NCBI GenBank assembly: GCA_946122785.1
Contig: CAMGYJ010000006.1
Coordinates: 52,472,066-52,536,065, forward strand
DNA: 64,000 bases
Direction of reading: 5' to 3'
Origin: Linum tenue
Taxonomy: Eukaryota > Streptophyta > Magnoliopsida > Malpighiales > Linaceae
The position numbers and the translations under genes are program-made. Position 1 is the stretch's first letter, and each line of letters starts with the position of its first letter. Positions 1-11,830 of this stretch are shown piece after piece. Below the pieces are notes generated by a model that worked only from the letters and a program-made list of their open reading frames with translations, searched no databases and was not told the origin of the DNA.

Positions 1-1
1 C

Positions 2-3000
2 TCCAGTGCAAGTAAATTCAGTAACATGGAGCAGTTCATGGAGAAGGCTTCTGGCAAGTTCTTGGAGCTAGAAGCTGGTCAGAGAAACACGCAGGCTGTG
101 CTGCGAGACATACAGACCCAGCTTGGTGGTGTTGCCCAGGCTGTTGCTCGACGGACTCCAGGCACTTTGCCTGGTCAGACCATTCCTCACCCGCAGAACC
201 AGAATGAAAACTGCAGTGCCATCACAACCAGGAGTGGCAAGGTGACTGCCGATTCACCTGGTCGGGCAGCGGAGAAAGAGACCCCTGCTTCAGCACTTCC
301 AGCTAATCAGGAAGAAATGGAGAAGGAGGTTGAGGTGCCTGCTCCTACACCGCAACCAGTGGTGAAGGAGTATGTACCACAGCTTCCCTTTCCTACTCGG
401 TTGCACAAAGACCGACTGGAGACTGAGTTTGCCAAATTCATGGCAATGTTGAAGCAGGTGAATATTAGCATGCCCTTCGTGGAGGCATTATCGAAGATGC
501 CCAAGTATGCCAAGTTCATGAAGGATCTCCTCACCAACAAGAGGAAGCTTGGGGAGCTGTCTACGGTGATGCTAAACGAGGAGTGTTCTGCCATCCTGCA
601 GAACAAACTACCAGAGAAGCGAAAAGATCCAGGGAGTTTCACTATCCCTTGCATGATTGGTAGTTTGCATGTAGGGAAGTCCTTGGCGGATTTAGGCGCT
701 AGCATTAATGTCATGCCTTATTCATTGTTTAAGAAGCTAGGCCTAGGTGAACCCAGTAATACTAGGATGAGCATCCAGCTTGCTGATAGATCTATTGTGC
801 ATCCTAGGGGTATAGCAGAGGACTTGATAGTCGCAGTAGGGCCATTTTCATATCCTGTTGATTTTGTGATTCTGGATATAAATGAGGATGTTGATGTGCC
901 ATTGATACTGGGTAGACCTTTTCTCGCCACCGCCAAGGCACTGATTGATGTTAATGATGGAAAGCTGATTTTGAGAGCTGGGGGTGAACAAATCACCTTC
1001 TCTGTTTCTGATAATATGAAACACCCCCAGCTCCATGATGATCTTGATTACTGTGATGTTGTTGCTGATTTTGAGACCGCACTCGCCATCACGAGTGCGG
1101 GTACTGATGATTTCCTTGAGCGTTGTCTTTTGCTAGGGGAACAGGCATCACAGGATATGCAGCTGGCGGAGCAGCTGGCGGAGCTGGATGAGGCTGCGAG
1201 CGAGGGGCGAGAGCTGCCATTCAAGCCGATTCCCATCTCGCCCCGGCTCGCTACATCATTGGAGGAGCCACCAGAGTTGGAGCTTAAGCCCCTCCCATCT
1301 CATCTGGAGTATGCATTTCTCCGGGAGGGGAATAAGCTCCCGGTTATTATTAGCTCGGATCTCACCCCCGAGCAGAAGAGCAGGTTGGTGGCTCTGTTGC
1401 ATAAGTATGCCCGGGCCATGGCATGGAAGATCACTGACATCAGAGGCATTAGCCCATCCTTCTGCTCTCACAGAATCTTGATGGAGGATGAGGTTAAGCC
1501 AGTCAGGCAGCCGCAGAGGAGATTGTCTCCTAACTTGGAGGCAGTGGTCCGGGCAGAGATCGTGAAGCTCATGGATGCAGGGATCATCTTTGCTATATCT
1601 GATAGCAAGTGGGTCAGCCCCACTCAGGTGGTCCCGAAGAAAGGCGGGATGACTGTGGTCCCGAACGAGAAGAAGGAGTTGATCCCGATGCGGACCGTGA
1701 CCGGCTGGAGAGTCTGCATCGATTACCGGCGCCTGAACGACGCCACCAGGAAAGATCATTTTCCCCTACCTTTCATTGACCAGATGCTGGAGAGGTTGGC
1801 GGGCCATGAGTTCTATTGCTTCCTGGATGGCATGTCTGGGTACTTCCAGATTCCTATTGCACCGGAGGATTAGGAGAAGACCACATTCACTTGCCCCTTC
1901 GGCACTTTTGCTTACCGGAGGATTCCATTTGGGCTGTGTAACGCACCGGCGACCTTCCAGAGATGCATGCTGGCTATCTTTGACCGACTGGTTGGAGAGA
2001 TCATGGAAGTCTTCATGGATGATTTCTCGGTATATGGAGACTCCTTCACTCACTGTCTCCATAACCTGGAACTCGTTCTGAAGAGGTGCGAGGAGACGAA
2101 TCTGGCACTCAGCTGGGAGAAGTGCCATTTCATGGTTCGTGAGGGTATCGTGCTTGGGCACAAGATCTCCAAGAAGGGGATTGAGGTAGATCGCGCGAAG
2201 ATTGAGACGATCAGTCAGCTGCCTCCTCCCGTTTCTGTGAAGGGGATTCGCAGCTTTCTGGGTCATGCAGGCTTTTACCGGCGCTTCATCAAAGATTTCT
2301 CGAAGATTGCCCTGCCGTTGACCAAGCTGCTGGAGAAGGATGCGCCATTCCAGTTCACTCCAGAGTGCACAGCTGCATTTGAGACTCTGAAGGAGAAGCT
2401 TACCCATGCCCCTATCATGGTGACTCCTGACTGGTCTCTTCCTTTTGAGCTGATGTGTGATGCGAGTGATTATGCAGTCGGAGCAGTTCTGGGTCAGAGA
2501 CGCGAGAAACACTTCCAGCCCATCTACTACGCGTCGAAGACCTTGAACGATGCACAGGAGAACTACACCACCACAGAGAAGGAGCTCCTCGCTGTGGTGT
2601 ATGCATTTGACAAGTTCCGGCCCTATCTGGTGCTCTCTCATGTGGTGGTTTACACTGACCACTCGGCGATTCGTTATCTGATGAGCAAGGCTGATGCCAA
2701 GCCTCGGCTCATCCGCTGGATCCTGCTGCTGCAGGAGTTTGATATCGAGATCCGGGACAAGAAGGGAGCCGAGAATGTTGCTGCAGATCATCTTTCACGG
2801 TTGGAAGCCCCTCCGGTGGACAACTTCGAGGAAGAGATCGACGACTCCTTCCCGGGTGAGCGATTGCTGGCGATGACCCTGGTGGACAGCGTGACCCCTT
2901 GGTATTCTGACTTTGCCAATTATCTGGTGGGCAAGCAGTTACCCAAGGGGATGGCTACTCATGCGAAGCGCAAGTTCTTCTCCGATCTGAAGCACTACTT

Positions 3001-4177
3001 CTGGGAGGATCCTTACCTCTTCAGAATCGGAGTAGATGGCGTGATCCGGCGCTGTGTCATGGAGCATGAGATGGGAGACATCCTGTCTCACTGTCACGAA
3101 GGACCTACGGGCGGTCATCATGGAGGAACCCGCACGGCGCGGAAGGTGCTACAGTCGGGCTTCTATTGGCCCTCGCTCTTCAAGGATGCAGACACCTTCG
3201 CACGCCAGTGCGACCGCTGCCAAAGGTCAGGTAACATTTCTGCCCGGGATGAGATGCCCCAACATATATCTGTTATTTGTGAAATTTTTGATGTTTGGGG
3301 TATCGATTTCATGGGCCCATTCCCTCCATCTTTTGGCAATCTGTACATTTTGGTTGCAGTGGACTACGTCTCGAGGTGGGCAGAGGCTCAAGCCATGCCC
3401 ACCAATGATGCAAGACGGGTCTGCTCATTTCTGAAGCAGCTGTTCTCCCGGTTCGGGACACCTCGCGCCATTATTAGTGATAGAGGAACCCATTTTCAGG
3501 GGCAATTCACTAAACTCCTCTCTCGCTATGGCGTTAAGCATCAGGTGTCGGTGGCCTATCATCCCCAGTCAAATGGGCAGGCCGAGCTGACGAACCGGGA
3601 GTTAAAACGTATAATTGAAAAGACGGTGGATCAGTCCCGCAAGGATTGATCCACCAAGCTCGATGATGCTCTCTGGGCGTATAGGACTGCCTATAAGAAC
3701 CCGATTGGCACTTCTCCCTATAGACTTGTCTATGGGAAGGCGTGCCATTTGCCGGTAGAGCTAGAGCACAAGGCCTTCTGGGCCATTAAGCTGCTAAACA
3801 TGGATTTGAGTGTTGCAGGTACAGAACGTAAGTTGCAGCTGCTGGAGTTGGAGGAGTGGCGTTACCACGCCTACGAGAACACCCTGCTCTACAAAGAGCG
3901 CACCAAGCGTCTTCACGACGCTAGGTTGAGGGGCCCGAAGGAGTTTCAGGTAGGTGATCGTGTTCTGCTCTTTAATGCACGCCTGAAACTCTTTCCGGGC
4001 AAGCTCCGTTCTAGGTGGTCGGGTCCTTTCACGGTGACCCAAGTTTTCCCGCACGGTGCGGTAGAGATCAGCAATGCTCAAACCGAGCCATTCAAGGTGA
4101 ATGGCCACCTCCTAAAGTTATACTTGGGAGGTGCTTTCGAGCGCGCAGAGCTGCTGATCAAGCTCGAGGACCCTTAG
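2..4177 (+). pseudogene. Athila gag(C-term)-protease-RT-RNaseH-integrase ORF with two in-frame stops
   Basis: One reading frame runs from the left edge to the TAG at 4175-4177, interrupted by TAG at 1871-1873 and TGA at 3647-3649. Counting from the ATG at 26: end of gag with the ITTRSGK motif (about residue 65), retropepsin with DLGA (about 222), reverse transcriptase with the FMDDFS catalytic box (2012-2029), RNase H starting near LMCDASDYAVG (about 2450), integrase with an H-H-C-C zinc site (about 3090-3225) and a D-D-E core (GIDFMG, ISDRGTHF, NGQAELTNRE). The first stop falls in the RT between IPIAPED and EKTTFTCP, the second after the integrase core. These enzymes make and integrate the cDNA copy. 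With both stops this copy cannot make full Pol unless the stops are read through. The ATG at 26 is only the first Met in the window, not the true start. Confidence 0.93.
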
Positions 4178-4356
4178 TTCCTCTACTGGCGTCCAGCTAA
4201 AAGACGGTAAAGAAGCGCTTGTGGGGAGGCAACCCCACCGAGGTTTGCATTTTCTTACTCTTTTTCCTTTGATTTTGTGTGTTTTTGAGTCTTGAGACGT
4301 TGATCTGGAGTTCCGTGTCGTGTTTGAGTGAAAACAGGTTGATTTCGGGAACCCAG

Positions 4357-4720
4357 CAAGGTGCACGGCCAGAAAATCAGCTTGCACGGCCGTGCGCCTT
4401 GGCTGGCCTGGCCTTGCGCGCTCTCGTCGCAAGTTGCACGGCCAAAAGTGCATTGTGCACGGCCGTGCACATCCTCGGCCAGGCCGTGCACCTTGCACGG
4501 CCAACATTTCGTCTCGCACGGCCGTGCAGCACCCTCGGCCAGGCCGTGCGAGCTCTCGCACCAAGTTGCACGGCCAAATGTGCATTGCGCACGGCCGTGC
4601 AACTCCCTCGGCCAGGCCGTGTCGGCCTGCACGGGCAAAAAGCCCAGGTGCACGGCTGTGCGCCTCTGCCCGTTCAGCCGAGGCACGGGCTCTATAAATG
4701 GCCATGCACGGCCATTTGGG
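4357..4720 (+). repeat. GC-rich tandem repeat built on the palindrome GCACGGCCGTGC
   Basis: Perfect copies of the 12-bp palindrome lie at 4384-4395, 4457-4468, 4516-4527 and 4589-4600, inside a larger unit of roughly 60-75 bp that alternates half-palindromes (TTGCACGGCC, AGGCCGTGC) with the full one. A degenerate copy (CACGGCTGTGC) sits near 4649. The same palindrome recurs three times in this element's LTR, so it is a family feature and not host sequence. Confidence 0.88.
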
Positions 4721-5527
4721 TCAGAATCTCAATTTTTCTCGCCGGAAACCTCTCCCCCTCGCCGGAAAACCGCGCCAAACATCCCTATTTTGATTTTTCC
4801 GGCCACTTTGGGTCCGTTTTTCACCAAACCAACACAAAACCCATTCTTTCCACACCCAAGGCGGCCTATCCCCCGAGTTTGAGCGAGTTTGGGCGACATT
4901 TTTGTCGCCGGAGGCGATTTCCGGCGAGAATCCGGCGAGGCTCCGACGAGCATTTCCGGCCAGATTTTCGGCATTTCGTCGATTCCATTGTCTTCCCCTC
5001 ATCATCCCCTACACCTCTACTTGAGTCTCCAGGTTTGATTTTGCCCCTAACTTTGTTAATTTTGTAGAATTGAGTGTGTAGGGTGTATGTTAGAGAACCT
5101 TTTTGAATCATGCGATTTATGTGAAATTGATTGAGGGGAATGCATGGGATGTGATTGAATTATGTTGGGCAAAGTCCCATTTGCTTGTTTGAGCCCTTGT
5201 GTGCAAGAATTTGGCCAATTTCATGTTTAACTTAATATTGCACACAAGGTGTTCGATGAAATGCCTGTTTTCCATGCCATGTTGTGGCCACCGGTTGGGG
5301 CCCTTAATGATGTCGTTTGTGGGTGTATTTGCTATGGATGTGAACCTTGAGTTGCCTACTTTATTGTGAATGTGCACCCCCACCCGGTTTATGCTTGATT
5401 TATCGAGTTTTTGACCCCCGAACTATGGATGAAACCATGGTTCGGCTGCTTCCTGTTCTTAAGTGTGGGGGTGGACTTGACCTTTTCTTTGGCTCTTTTG
5501 GTTCCACTTTGGGTTGTTGTTTTGCAG
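4693..5527 (+). promoter_or_regulatory. Possible internal promoter and leader intron ahead of the downstream ORF
   Basis: Seen: CTCTATAAATGG with TATAAA at 4693-4698, just after the palindrome block; a donor-like CAG/GTTTGA junction after 5032; and a pyrimidine-rich tract ending TTTTGCAG at 5527, five bases before the ATG at 5532. Inference: the downstream ORF could be made from its own transcript starting near 4725, with an intron of about 495 bp removed. Alternatively, the 3' splice site could be used with a donor further upstream, as in spliced subgenomic RNAs. Nothing here proves transcription. Confidence 0.35.
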
Positions 5528-5531
5528 GGCG

Positions 5532-6875
5532 ATGACACAACCTAATTTCCAGCACCCGTTCATCCGGGATCTCAGGAGGGGTCCCACCGCAGCGCGCTTC
5601 AAGCAGGTCGTGGAAACCCCGTTTGGCGCCCACCATTGCTTTTCCAAACGGGAGTTTCAGCGATTGCACTGCTACCACCAGATTTCCGCCGTGCTCGCCA
5701 ACACTGCATGGCGCCGTCTGTTACAGATCTGCGAGACGGTCTACAACGAGCCGGTGTGGGAGTTCTACACCACTTTCAAGCACAACTCCACGACCAGGTA
5801 CCATGATAGTACAGCCGTTCAATTCAGGCTGGGTGGGGTCCCCCGATCCTTGAGCTATCACGAGCTGGCCGAGGCTCTCGACCTCGACCTCGACGACGGT
5901 CGGGAGTACGTCACCGAGCTTAAAGAGCCGGAGGTGGACTTCAAGAGGCTGTACACCAGCCTGGCTCAGCCTGGCCAGACGCGTCCTTTCAAGTCTGGGA
6001 GGACGAAGGCATCCACCCTGCAGATCGAGTACCGACTTCTCCACCACCTGCTGGGGAAGTCTTACACTCCTACTTATGACAGCTCCGGCCACATCACGAA
6101 GAGGCCCCTGTACTTCCTCGACTCGATCCGAGAGCGCTACCATCCTCTCCACCTGGGTTCGGTGGTGGCCACGACATTCGAGAAGACGGCCAAGGAGCTG
6201 AAGAGCCTCCACTGCGCCCCCCTCATCACCCGCCTGGTTACATTCTTCGGCCTCTCCCTGCAGGGGTGCACCAAGGAGGGGGAGACCCCCATCTTTGGCG
6301 CTGTGACGATCGGGAAGATGCTGTTGTTGCGGGAGAGGAACGGTGTTCAGTGGGTCGAGGGATTTCCGGAGCCCGAGGAGCCCGAGGAGGAGGCTGACGA
6401 TGAGGTGGACATCGATGAGGTGGAGGCTGCTGTGGATGCTGCTGCGGATGCTGCTGCGGATGCTGCTGATGATCCCCCACCGACTGACTTCCATTTTGGG
6501 GGTGGCAGCTCCACTTTCCAGGGCCAGGACTACTTCACCCAGCAGTTCGAGCAGCTGAGGATACAGAACCAGCTGCTCCTTGATCAGCAGATGCAGTTCC
6601 AGCAGCAGTACGCGGCAGATCAGGCCGAGTACCGGCACAGGCTGGACACGATCCAGGCTCAGCAGGGCGTGACTCTCGCCCATATCGAGCGGGAGAAGCG
6701 CCGCTCCCGGCGCATGCAGGAGGTTCAGCAGCACCTGCTTCAGCTGGTTCCGGGCGATCCACCGGTCTGGAGGACTCCCTGGGATGACTCCCCTCCACAT
6801 GACGGCGCGGCTGGCGCTGCCGGTGATGATGCATTCATGGATGACATCGACTTCACCGATCTTGGCGACGAGTAG
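5532..6875 (+). CDS. Athila downstream ORF (plant transposon ORF-1-like protein, 447 aa)
   Basis: The N-terminal 280 residues resemble the poorly characterised ORF found in Athila-group elements: a helical domain with the pattern VYNEPVWEFYTTF, then an HEL-AEALDL block. It is followed by an acidic Asp/Ala repeat (about 290-315), a Gln-rich coiled coil (about 335-400) and a very acidic C-terminus. No signal peptide or membrane segment is visible, so it does not look like an envelope protein even though it occupies the env position. I chose the Met at 5532 over the in-frame one at 5514 because a strong 3' splice site ends at 5527. The frame is fully open, unlike pol upstream. Its function is unknown. 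Confidence 0.75.
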   Translation: MTQPNFQHPFIRDLRRGPTAARFKQVVETPFGAHHCFSKREFQRLHCYHQISAVLANTAWRRLLQICETVYNEPVWEFYTTFKHNSTTRYHDSTAVQFRLGGVPRSLSYHELAEALDLDLDDGREYVTELKEPEVDFKRLYTSLAQPGQTRPFKSGRTKASTLQIEYRLLHHLLGKSYTPTYDSSGHITKRPLYFLDSIRERYHPLHLGSVVATTFEKTAKELKSLHCAPLITRLVTFFGLSLQGCTKEGETPIFGAVTIGKMLLLRERNGVQWVEGFPEPEEPEEEADDEVDIDEVEAAVDAAADAAADAADDPPPTDFHFGGGSSTFQGQDYFTQQFEQLRIQNQLLLDQQMQFQQQYAADQAEYRHRLDTIQAQQGVTLAHIEREKRRSRRMQEVQQHLLQLVPGDPPVWRTPWDDSPPHDGAAGAAGDDAFMDDIDFTDLGDE

Positions 6876-8747
6876 GCTGTACTCGTTGCCCGTCTCAGTG
6901 TGTTTGTTTTTGTTTTTTTTAAAGACTTTTGAGTGTTTGCTCCATGTGTGCGGAGCTTGGACTTAGTGTCGGTTGTTTTTTTTTGTTTTTGGTTTTTCAT
7001 TTGTGTTTTGATGTAGCCGTCTGGGCTAACACTTATCCCTAACACCAGTGTGCTAGTGTTTCTGATGTTCGATTTGTGCAGTATTGACCACTTCCCCGTT
7101 CGCTTCTCGCTGACTGGTCCACTTCCAGTCCCCCCAGCAGTGTTCTTACCCGGTAACATCGTTCCCCCTTATCTTTCCCTCTACTCCATTGAGGGCAATG
7201 TCGTGCTTAAGTGTGGGGGGATGTTCTGTATCGGTTGGAATATTTTAGATGGTGCTTGGAGCCTAGTCCACTGTCCGAATCTTACGATTTGAGGGCTCCA
7301 AGTACTGCTGTTTGATCATATTGGCACTGTGTTTTGATGGCTGAATTGATTGGTTTTCGGATTAATGCATGACAACTTGTTTGCGACTAGGACAACCTAT
7401 GATGAGGACTGAGATGTGCAGTAGAGCGATGTAGGGGTTCAGTTTTTCAACTGTTTGCTTGCCAACTGTGACTTGATCTGACTTGATCTGATTACTTGTT
7501 CTTGACAGTCGTTTATGCATCTAGTTCAGGGTATCAGAATTTGAGATAGAGCATATAGGTAGCCATGTGAGATTTGAGCCTGCTCGTTTCTTTCTTGTGC
7601 GATAGATCCCTCTTCCATGATGTGTAGCATTCACGTTGTCACTAGCTAAGATGATGGGGGCATAGGATTAGCCCACGCCCAAAACTGACTGTCCTGATGT
7701 GTCATATCCCCTAGTCAGCCCCTTTGAGCCGTGTGTTATCCTTTCTTTTGGTCTATAATGAAAAAAATCACCCTTGTCGCATCTTTTAGAAGGTTCCACA
7801 GAGTGGTTTTTACATATTCTCTGCTGTTTCTGCTTAAGTCTATGTGAGTGTTGGAGGCAGTGCTTAAATGTTGGGCATGTGTTTGAAATGTGCAGAAGTG
7901 GTGGCTCTCTTAAGAAATGAAAAGAAAAATAAAAGAAAAACAAAGAAAAATTGAAAGCAAAAGAGAGCCACTACTAAAAATCTGAATAATGCCCAGTAAG
8001 TAGTGTTTCTTAGCAGTCTGGCTTGGAAATGCTGATGTTTATGCCTCCTTCGCTCTTGTGCTCTTAAGATATTGAGTAATGCAGGATAGCAGAAAGAAAA
8101 TACCGGGTTGTTGACTGTGTTTGTGTGTTTGGAAAATGTGGAACCTTTTGCTATGAATACTTCCACCACCTAAAAGGCCTTTTCCCCATGTCCAAGACCC
8201 TAGCCAGTCATTTGAACCTGTGTCTAAGACCTCCTGATTAGTTAGTGGTGACACCCCATATGTGAACTCTAGCATTTAGAGGCTGCCATCATGGTGAAGA
8301 GATGATAGGATTGAGAGAAATAGCATGCGCATCTTTCGCATCAAATTGTCCTGACCCCACTGGTCGAGAGTGAGTGATTCATTTTCATTTTCTATATGCT
8401 CTTGTACCCCGGTGAGGACCTAGATTGCTCGGTCTCTATTCTGATGTTTTGAGTTGGATGCATGAGTTGACTGTTTTGAGTAAGTGGTTGAATCAAGTCT
8501 AGGTTGGCCAGTGAACAGGAGGGAGACTCTTCCTTTACTCGATTTGCTGCACTCGAATGTCCTTTGTGGTGGTTGTCCAGGTTGTTATTGAGGTTGTGCA
8601 TGTATTGATGTTTGAAAACCAGTGCGATTCACGTGTTTTGTGCCTTTATGACTTGTCCCCAATGTTGGTTGATTGAAATATGTAAGCTTACCTAGTGTCT
8701 GACTTGGTTTGCTTGGGGACAAGCAAACGGTTAAGTGTGGGGGAGTT
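6876..8747 (+). other. Athila 3' non-coding region with repeated polypurine-like motifs
   Basis: About 1.9 kb with no credible ORF. It contains the motif CTTAAGTGTGGGGGG at 7206-7220 and the terminal polypurine tract TTAAGTGTGGGGGAG at 8731-8745, next to the LTR. An A-rich stretch lies at 7915-7965. Confidence 0.8.
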
Positions 8748-10092
8748 TGATAGACCGTCATTTACACATGTTTTTACCCTCATACATACACTGTTTGAGG
8801 TGTTGATTCTCGTGTTTTAGGCCGATTTCACGCTAGGTTGTGCTTGGTTGTGTTATTTCAGGTCCTAGTACGTGAATGAAGGCTTAGGAGCGAGTCTGGG
8901 GTCGATTGGACGAAGAACGGACGAAGGGCGAGCTTTTGGGAGGAGTGCACGGGCAGACCAGGAGGCTGCACGGCCGTGCACATGAGCCATTTGGCCGTGC
9001 GCCTCACGCCGAGGCCGTGCACGGGCACAATCCAGGCTTGCACGGCCGTGCGCCTGGCCGTGCAAGAAGGCTGAGCTCCAAATAAATGAAACGGGGCGTT
9101 TTGAGGGTGCACGGCCAGAATGGTGTGGTGCACGGCCGTGCACCTGCCCGTGCACCTCGGGGAAACCGGTTTTAATGCCTAATCCGAGCCAAAAGTGGGG
9201 GAATCGCGTTTTGAGAGCAAAAACAGAGCCCTAGAGAGAGAAAGTGCGAAGAACTCATCCTAGAAGCTGTCTTGGAGCTGGATTTCATCGAATCGAGCCT
9301 GGAGATCGTCATAGGAGTGAACATCATCGTCCCGGAGCAGATTATCCTCATCGTTATGAGTATGACTAATCCGATTCTTGTTTTCTCTTCTCTCTCTATG
9401 GAGTAGAACCCTTCTCTCACTTGGGTATGAAGAACCCTAGTTCCTTGTGTTAGGGATTTGATTGTAATGACTTGGGATGATATTACTGTTTGATTTTAAT
9501 CGAATGATGCATGTTTCATGAATTGATTTGAGTCTGATCAGCTTGTCTCAATTTCTGCTTCAACCTGAGATAGATAGAATCTGATTAGGTTGTTAGAGCC
9601 TCTTCATTCGATAGTAGGAGATTGGCTATACGAGAGTTAGCCAGTTTACTGCTTTGTACTGGTGTTCTTGACGCCAGTAGTGGAGTTCTGTGTTCACAGC
9701 CTCAGCTTTCTATCCCGGTGAAGACTAGTCGTCTGCCGGGTAGTTAGACTGAGAGGGCTTGGTCAGCTTAAGAGATTCCAAGCTACTGTCGGATCTTCCG
9801 CAGTCTAATCAACAGTAAATCAACCCAGGGAATTGCAATTGAACCTAACTAAGGGGCTAGGGGGACTCAATCCCGAGTGACTCTTACCTGCTTTTGAAAA
9901 CCGAACCATTTCCTGCTTTCTTACTGCTTTTGCTTTAAACAACAATCACTCGAATTAGTTTGCTAGATAATAGAGAATCACGGAGTAAGCAGTAGATCTA
10001 GACCCCGGGTTGATAATTAAACTGGCCTGTTACTGCATTCCCGGACTGCGATTACACTTGGTCGCAGTTTGGTGTTGTGTTTTGGCGTGTCA
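8748..10092 (+). repeat. Athila 3' LTR
   Basis: It begins TGATAGACCGTCA immediately after the polypurine tract. The end is either the CA at 10065-10066 (GGTCGCA) or the CA at 10091-10092 (GGCGTGTCA). Only one LTR is in the window, so the end cannot be fixed by alignment. Perfect GCACGGCCGTGC palindromes lie at 8968-8979, 9040-9051 and 9130-9141, the same motif as in the spacer. Confidence 0.8.
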
Positions 10093-11830
10093 ATGACGAC
10101 AGGAGGGATGGTGGTGACGGCGACGAAAGAATGAGAGGGGGAGAGGAGAGACAGCTAAGGTTAGAGAGGATGGTTTTTGTATTAATAAAGAAATTTTTAT
10201 TAATAGAAAATGTCATTATTGTGTTATTTATTATGTCTACTTCCATTAATATTTGCTAAATGATTGATAAAAAATTGACCAATGAGAAAGGGGTGTAAAA
10301 AGCCCGACCCTTTCGAGGTAGGCATAGTATCCGACCCAATAAAAAAAAGTTGGGATACCTCTTAAAGGTCCCATTTTTTATCGGGATATATTCTTTTCTA
10401 TCCAGAAGGGCCCTGAAGTATCATTTCTTAATTTTAGCATCCACTGTGAAGGATTAAGATAGTAATAATATAAATTTTAAGGACTGAAAACATAGACCAG
10501 ATTACTTTCCAATTCCAAAGAACATTCTAGAAGGAAATATTAAGGACATAATGATAGTCAATGGTCATCGAGGAAAAAGAAAAACTCTAGAAGGAGGAAA
10601 TGAAAAAAAGATAAATTCTTCAAATTCATTTAGGAAAGAAAAATAAAAGGGGCAGTCAATCCATAATCAACTCTCTTACCATTTTCACTAGTTAGATTGT
10701 ATGATTCCGTTATGAATACATTTATATTGAAGACAATGATCCATATCTAAAATTAAAAATTCTAATAAATATATCTTATGAAATTTATTGATCATCAATT
10801 GAATTCATATATTTGTGATTTACCATTTGATAACAGATTCAACGACTTTTACGGGGTTAATGAGTTAGAAAACAAAAAGTGGAAACAAATAACCACAAGT
10901 GTATTTATTTGCTGATTTGCTTCTCAAGTTGACAATTATTCTCCTTGTTGCAACAATGAGAGATGATTTCACTAATGAAAGAACGATCTTCACAATCAGA
11001 TGAATGATGAGTGGCTGAACGATATGGTGGTGACATATATTGAAGTAGATTTGTGTAATAGTTTGGCCAAGGAACATATTCTACAATGTTTTCAAAATAC
11101 GAAATCTTAAAGCAATTTGTTATAAGTGGTGTACGTCAAACTATTATCATGTTATTGTACACATCTTAGTATTATGTTGTTGACTTTTCTATTATGGTAC
11201 AAAAAGACACCATTGCCAATTTTCTGAATCTGCCACTGCATGCTTTTTCTCATTACCATTGCCTTGCTTTAGTTAATTAATGCAGTCAGGAGGGATCAGT
11301 TCCTTAGACTTGCCACCACCTTTGCAATATAATACACAAGTCATGCTGCTAAATCTCTCATCCGAGGATCCCTTCCGATATGAGAGATTTATAATACCAA
11401 GTGTTGTGAGATTGTGCAACATCCCTCAAACAAACTCCATAGTTGAACATCCATTACCTTCAATTTCATGCCCATGAAACAACTAGGCATTGCACTTCGT
11501 CCTTATAAAACAGAGTTTCTCATTAGCCCAACACTGAAATACATTCCTTACAAAGCCAAAAGGCATAAATCACCCATCAAATTATGGCTCCACTTTTTCC
11601 CCTTGTCCTACCCTTCTCAACGAAAATTTACACGGGTAACACAACTTAATATTTCAGAAATCTAGTGAGAGGTCCATCACAAACAAGGTTGTGGCTAACT
11701 TAGCCAATTTTACAAGTTTTCTGGGGGAGGAGGGGTTTCACAAAGAGATGGCTCAATGCATTAAAACCAATAAGTTGAGATGTACATAAACATACTGATA
11801 GTGTCGTTAAAAGCTTCAAGCAAGTACGAC
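10093..11830. other. AT-rich intergenic stretch, nothing recognised
   Basis: No ORF with a recognisable domain, no tRNA-like boxes and no terminal repeats that I could pair. The last 150-200 bases would be the 3' untranslated region of the dead FTSH gene, which ends at 11831. Confidence 0.6.

Larger units (their letters stand above)
4178..5531 (+). other. Athila spacer between pol and the downstream ORF
   Basis: About 1.35 kb without a credible gene. It holds a GC-rich palindromic repeat block (4357-4720), a TATA-like box, a C-rich stretch with several copies of GCCGGA(A/G)AA around 4740-4940, and a first copy of the polypurine-like motif AAGTGTGGGGG at 5461-5471. A frame across 4279-5067 stays open, but it consists of repeated palindromes and has no recognisable domain, so I do not call it a gene. 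Confidence 0.7.
1..10092 (+). mobile_element. Athila-type Ty3/gypsy LTR retrotransposon, 5' end outside window
   Basis: Order seen: gag C-terminus, protease, reverse transcriptase, RNase H, integrase, long spacer, a separate downstream ORF, long non-coding tail, polypurine tract, 3' LTR. The Athila assignment rests on the protease active site D-L-G-A, the short integrase-end motif [15 protein letters not shown], the extra ORF after pol and an LTR beginning TGATAGACC right after a G-rich polypurine tract. The 5' LTR, primer site and gag N-terminus lie left of the window, so no target-site duplication or LTR divergence can be read. The right end is uncertain between 10066 and 10092, where two CA dinucleotides could end the LTR. 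Pol carries only two nonsense codons and no frameshift, so the copy is fairly young. Confidence 0.9.

Noticed and set aside
4279..5067. 262-codon open frame across the GC-rich Athila spacer
   Set aside because: It is made of palindromic repeats open in several frames on both strands, with no domain.
5532..6875. Envelope-like protein in the Athila env position
   Set aside because: No signal peptide, membrane helix or cleavage site; the sequence is helical, Gln-rich and acidic, like the plant transposon ORF-1 family.
10052..10246. Small minus-strand ORF at the Athila border
   Set aside because: It spans the LTR end and flanking DNA; Ser/Leu-rich with no domain.
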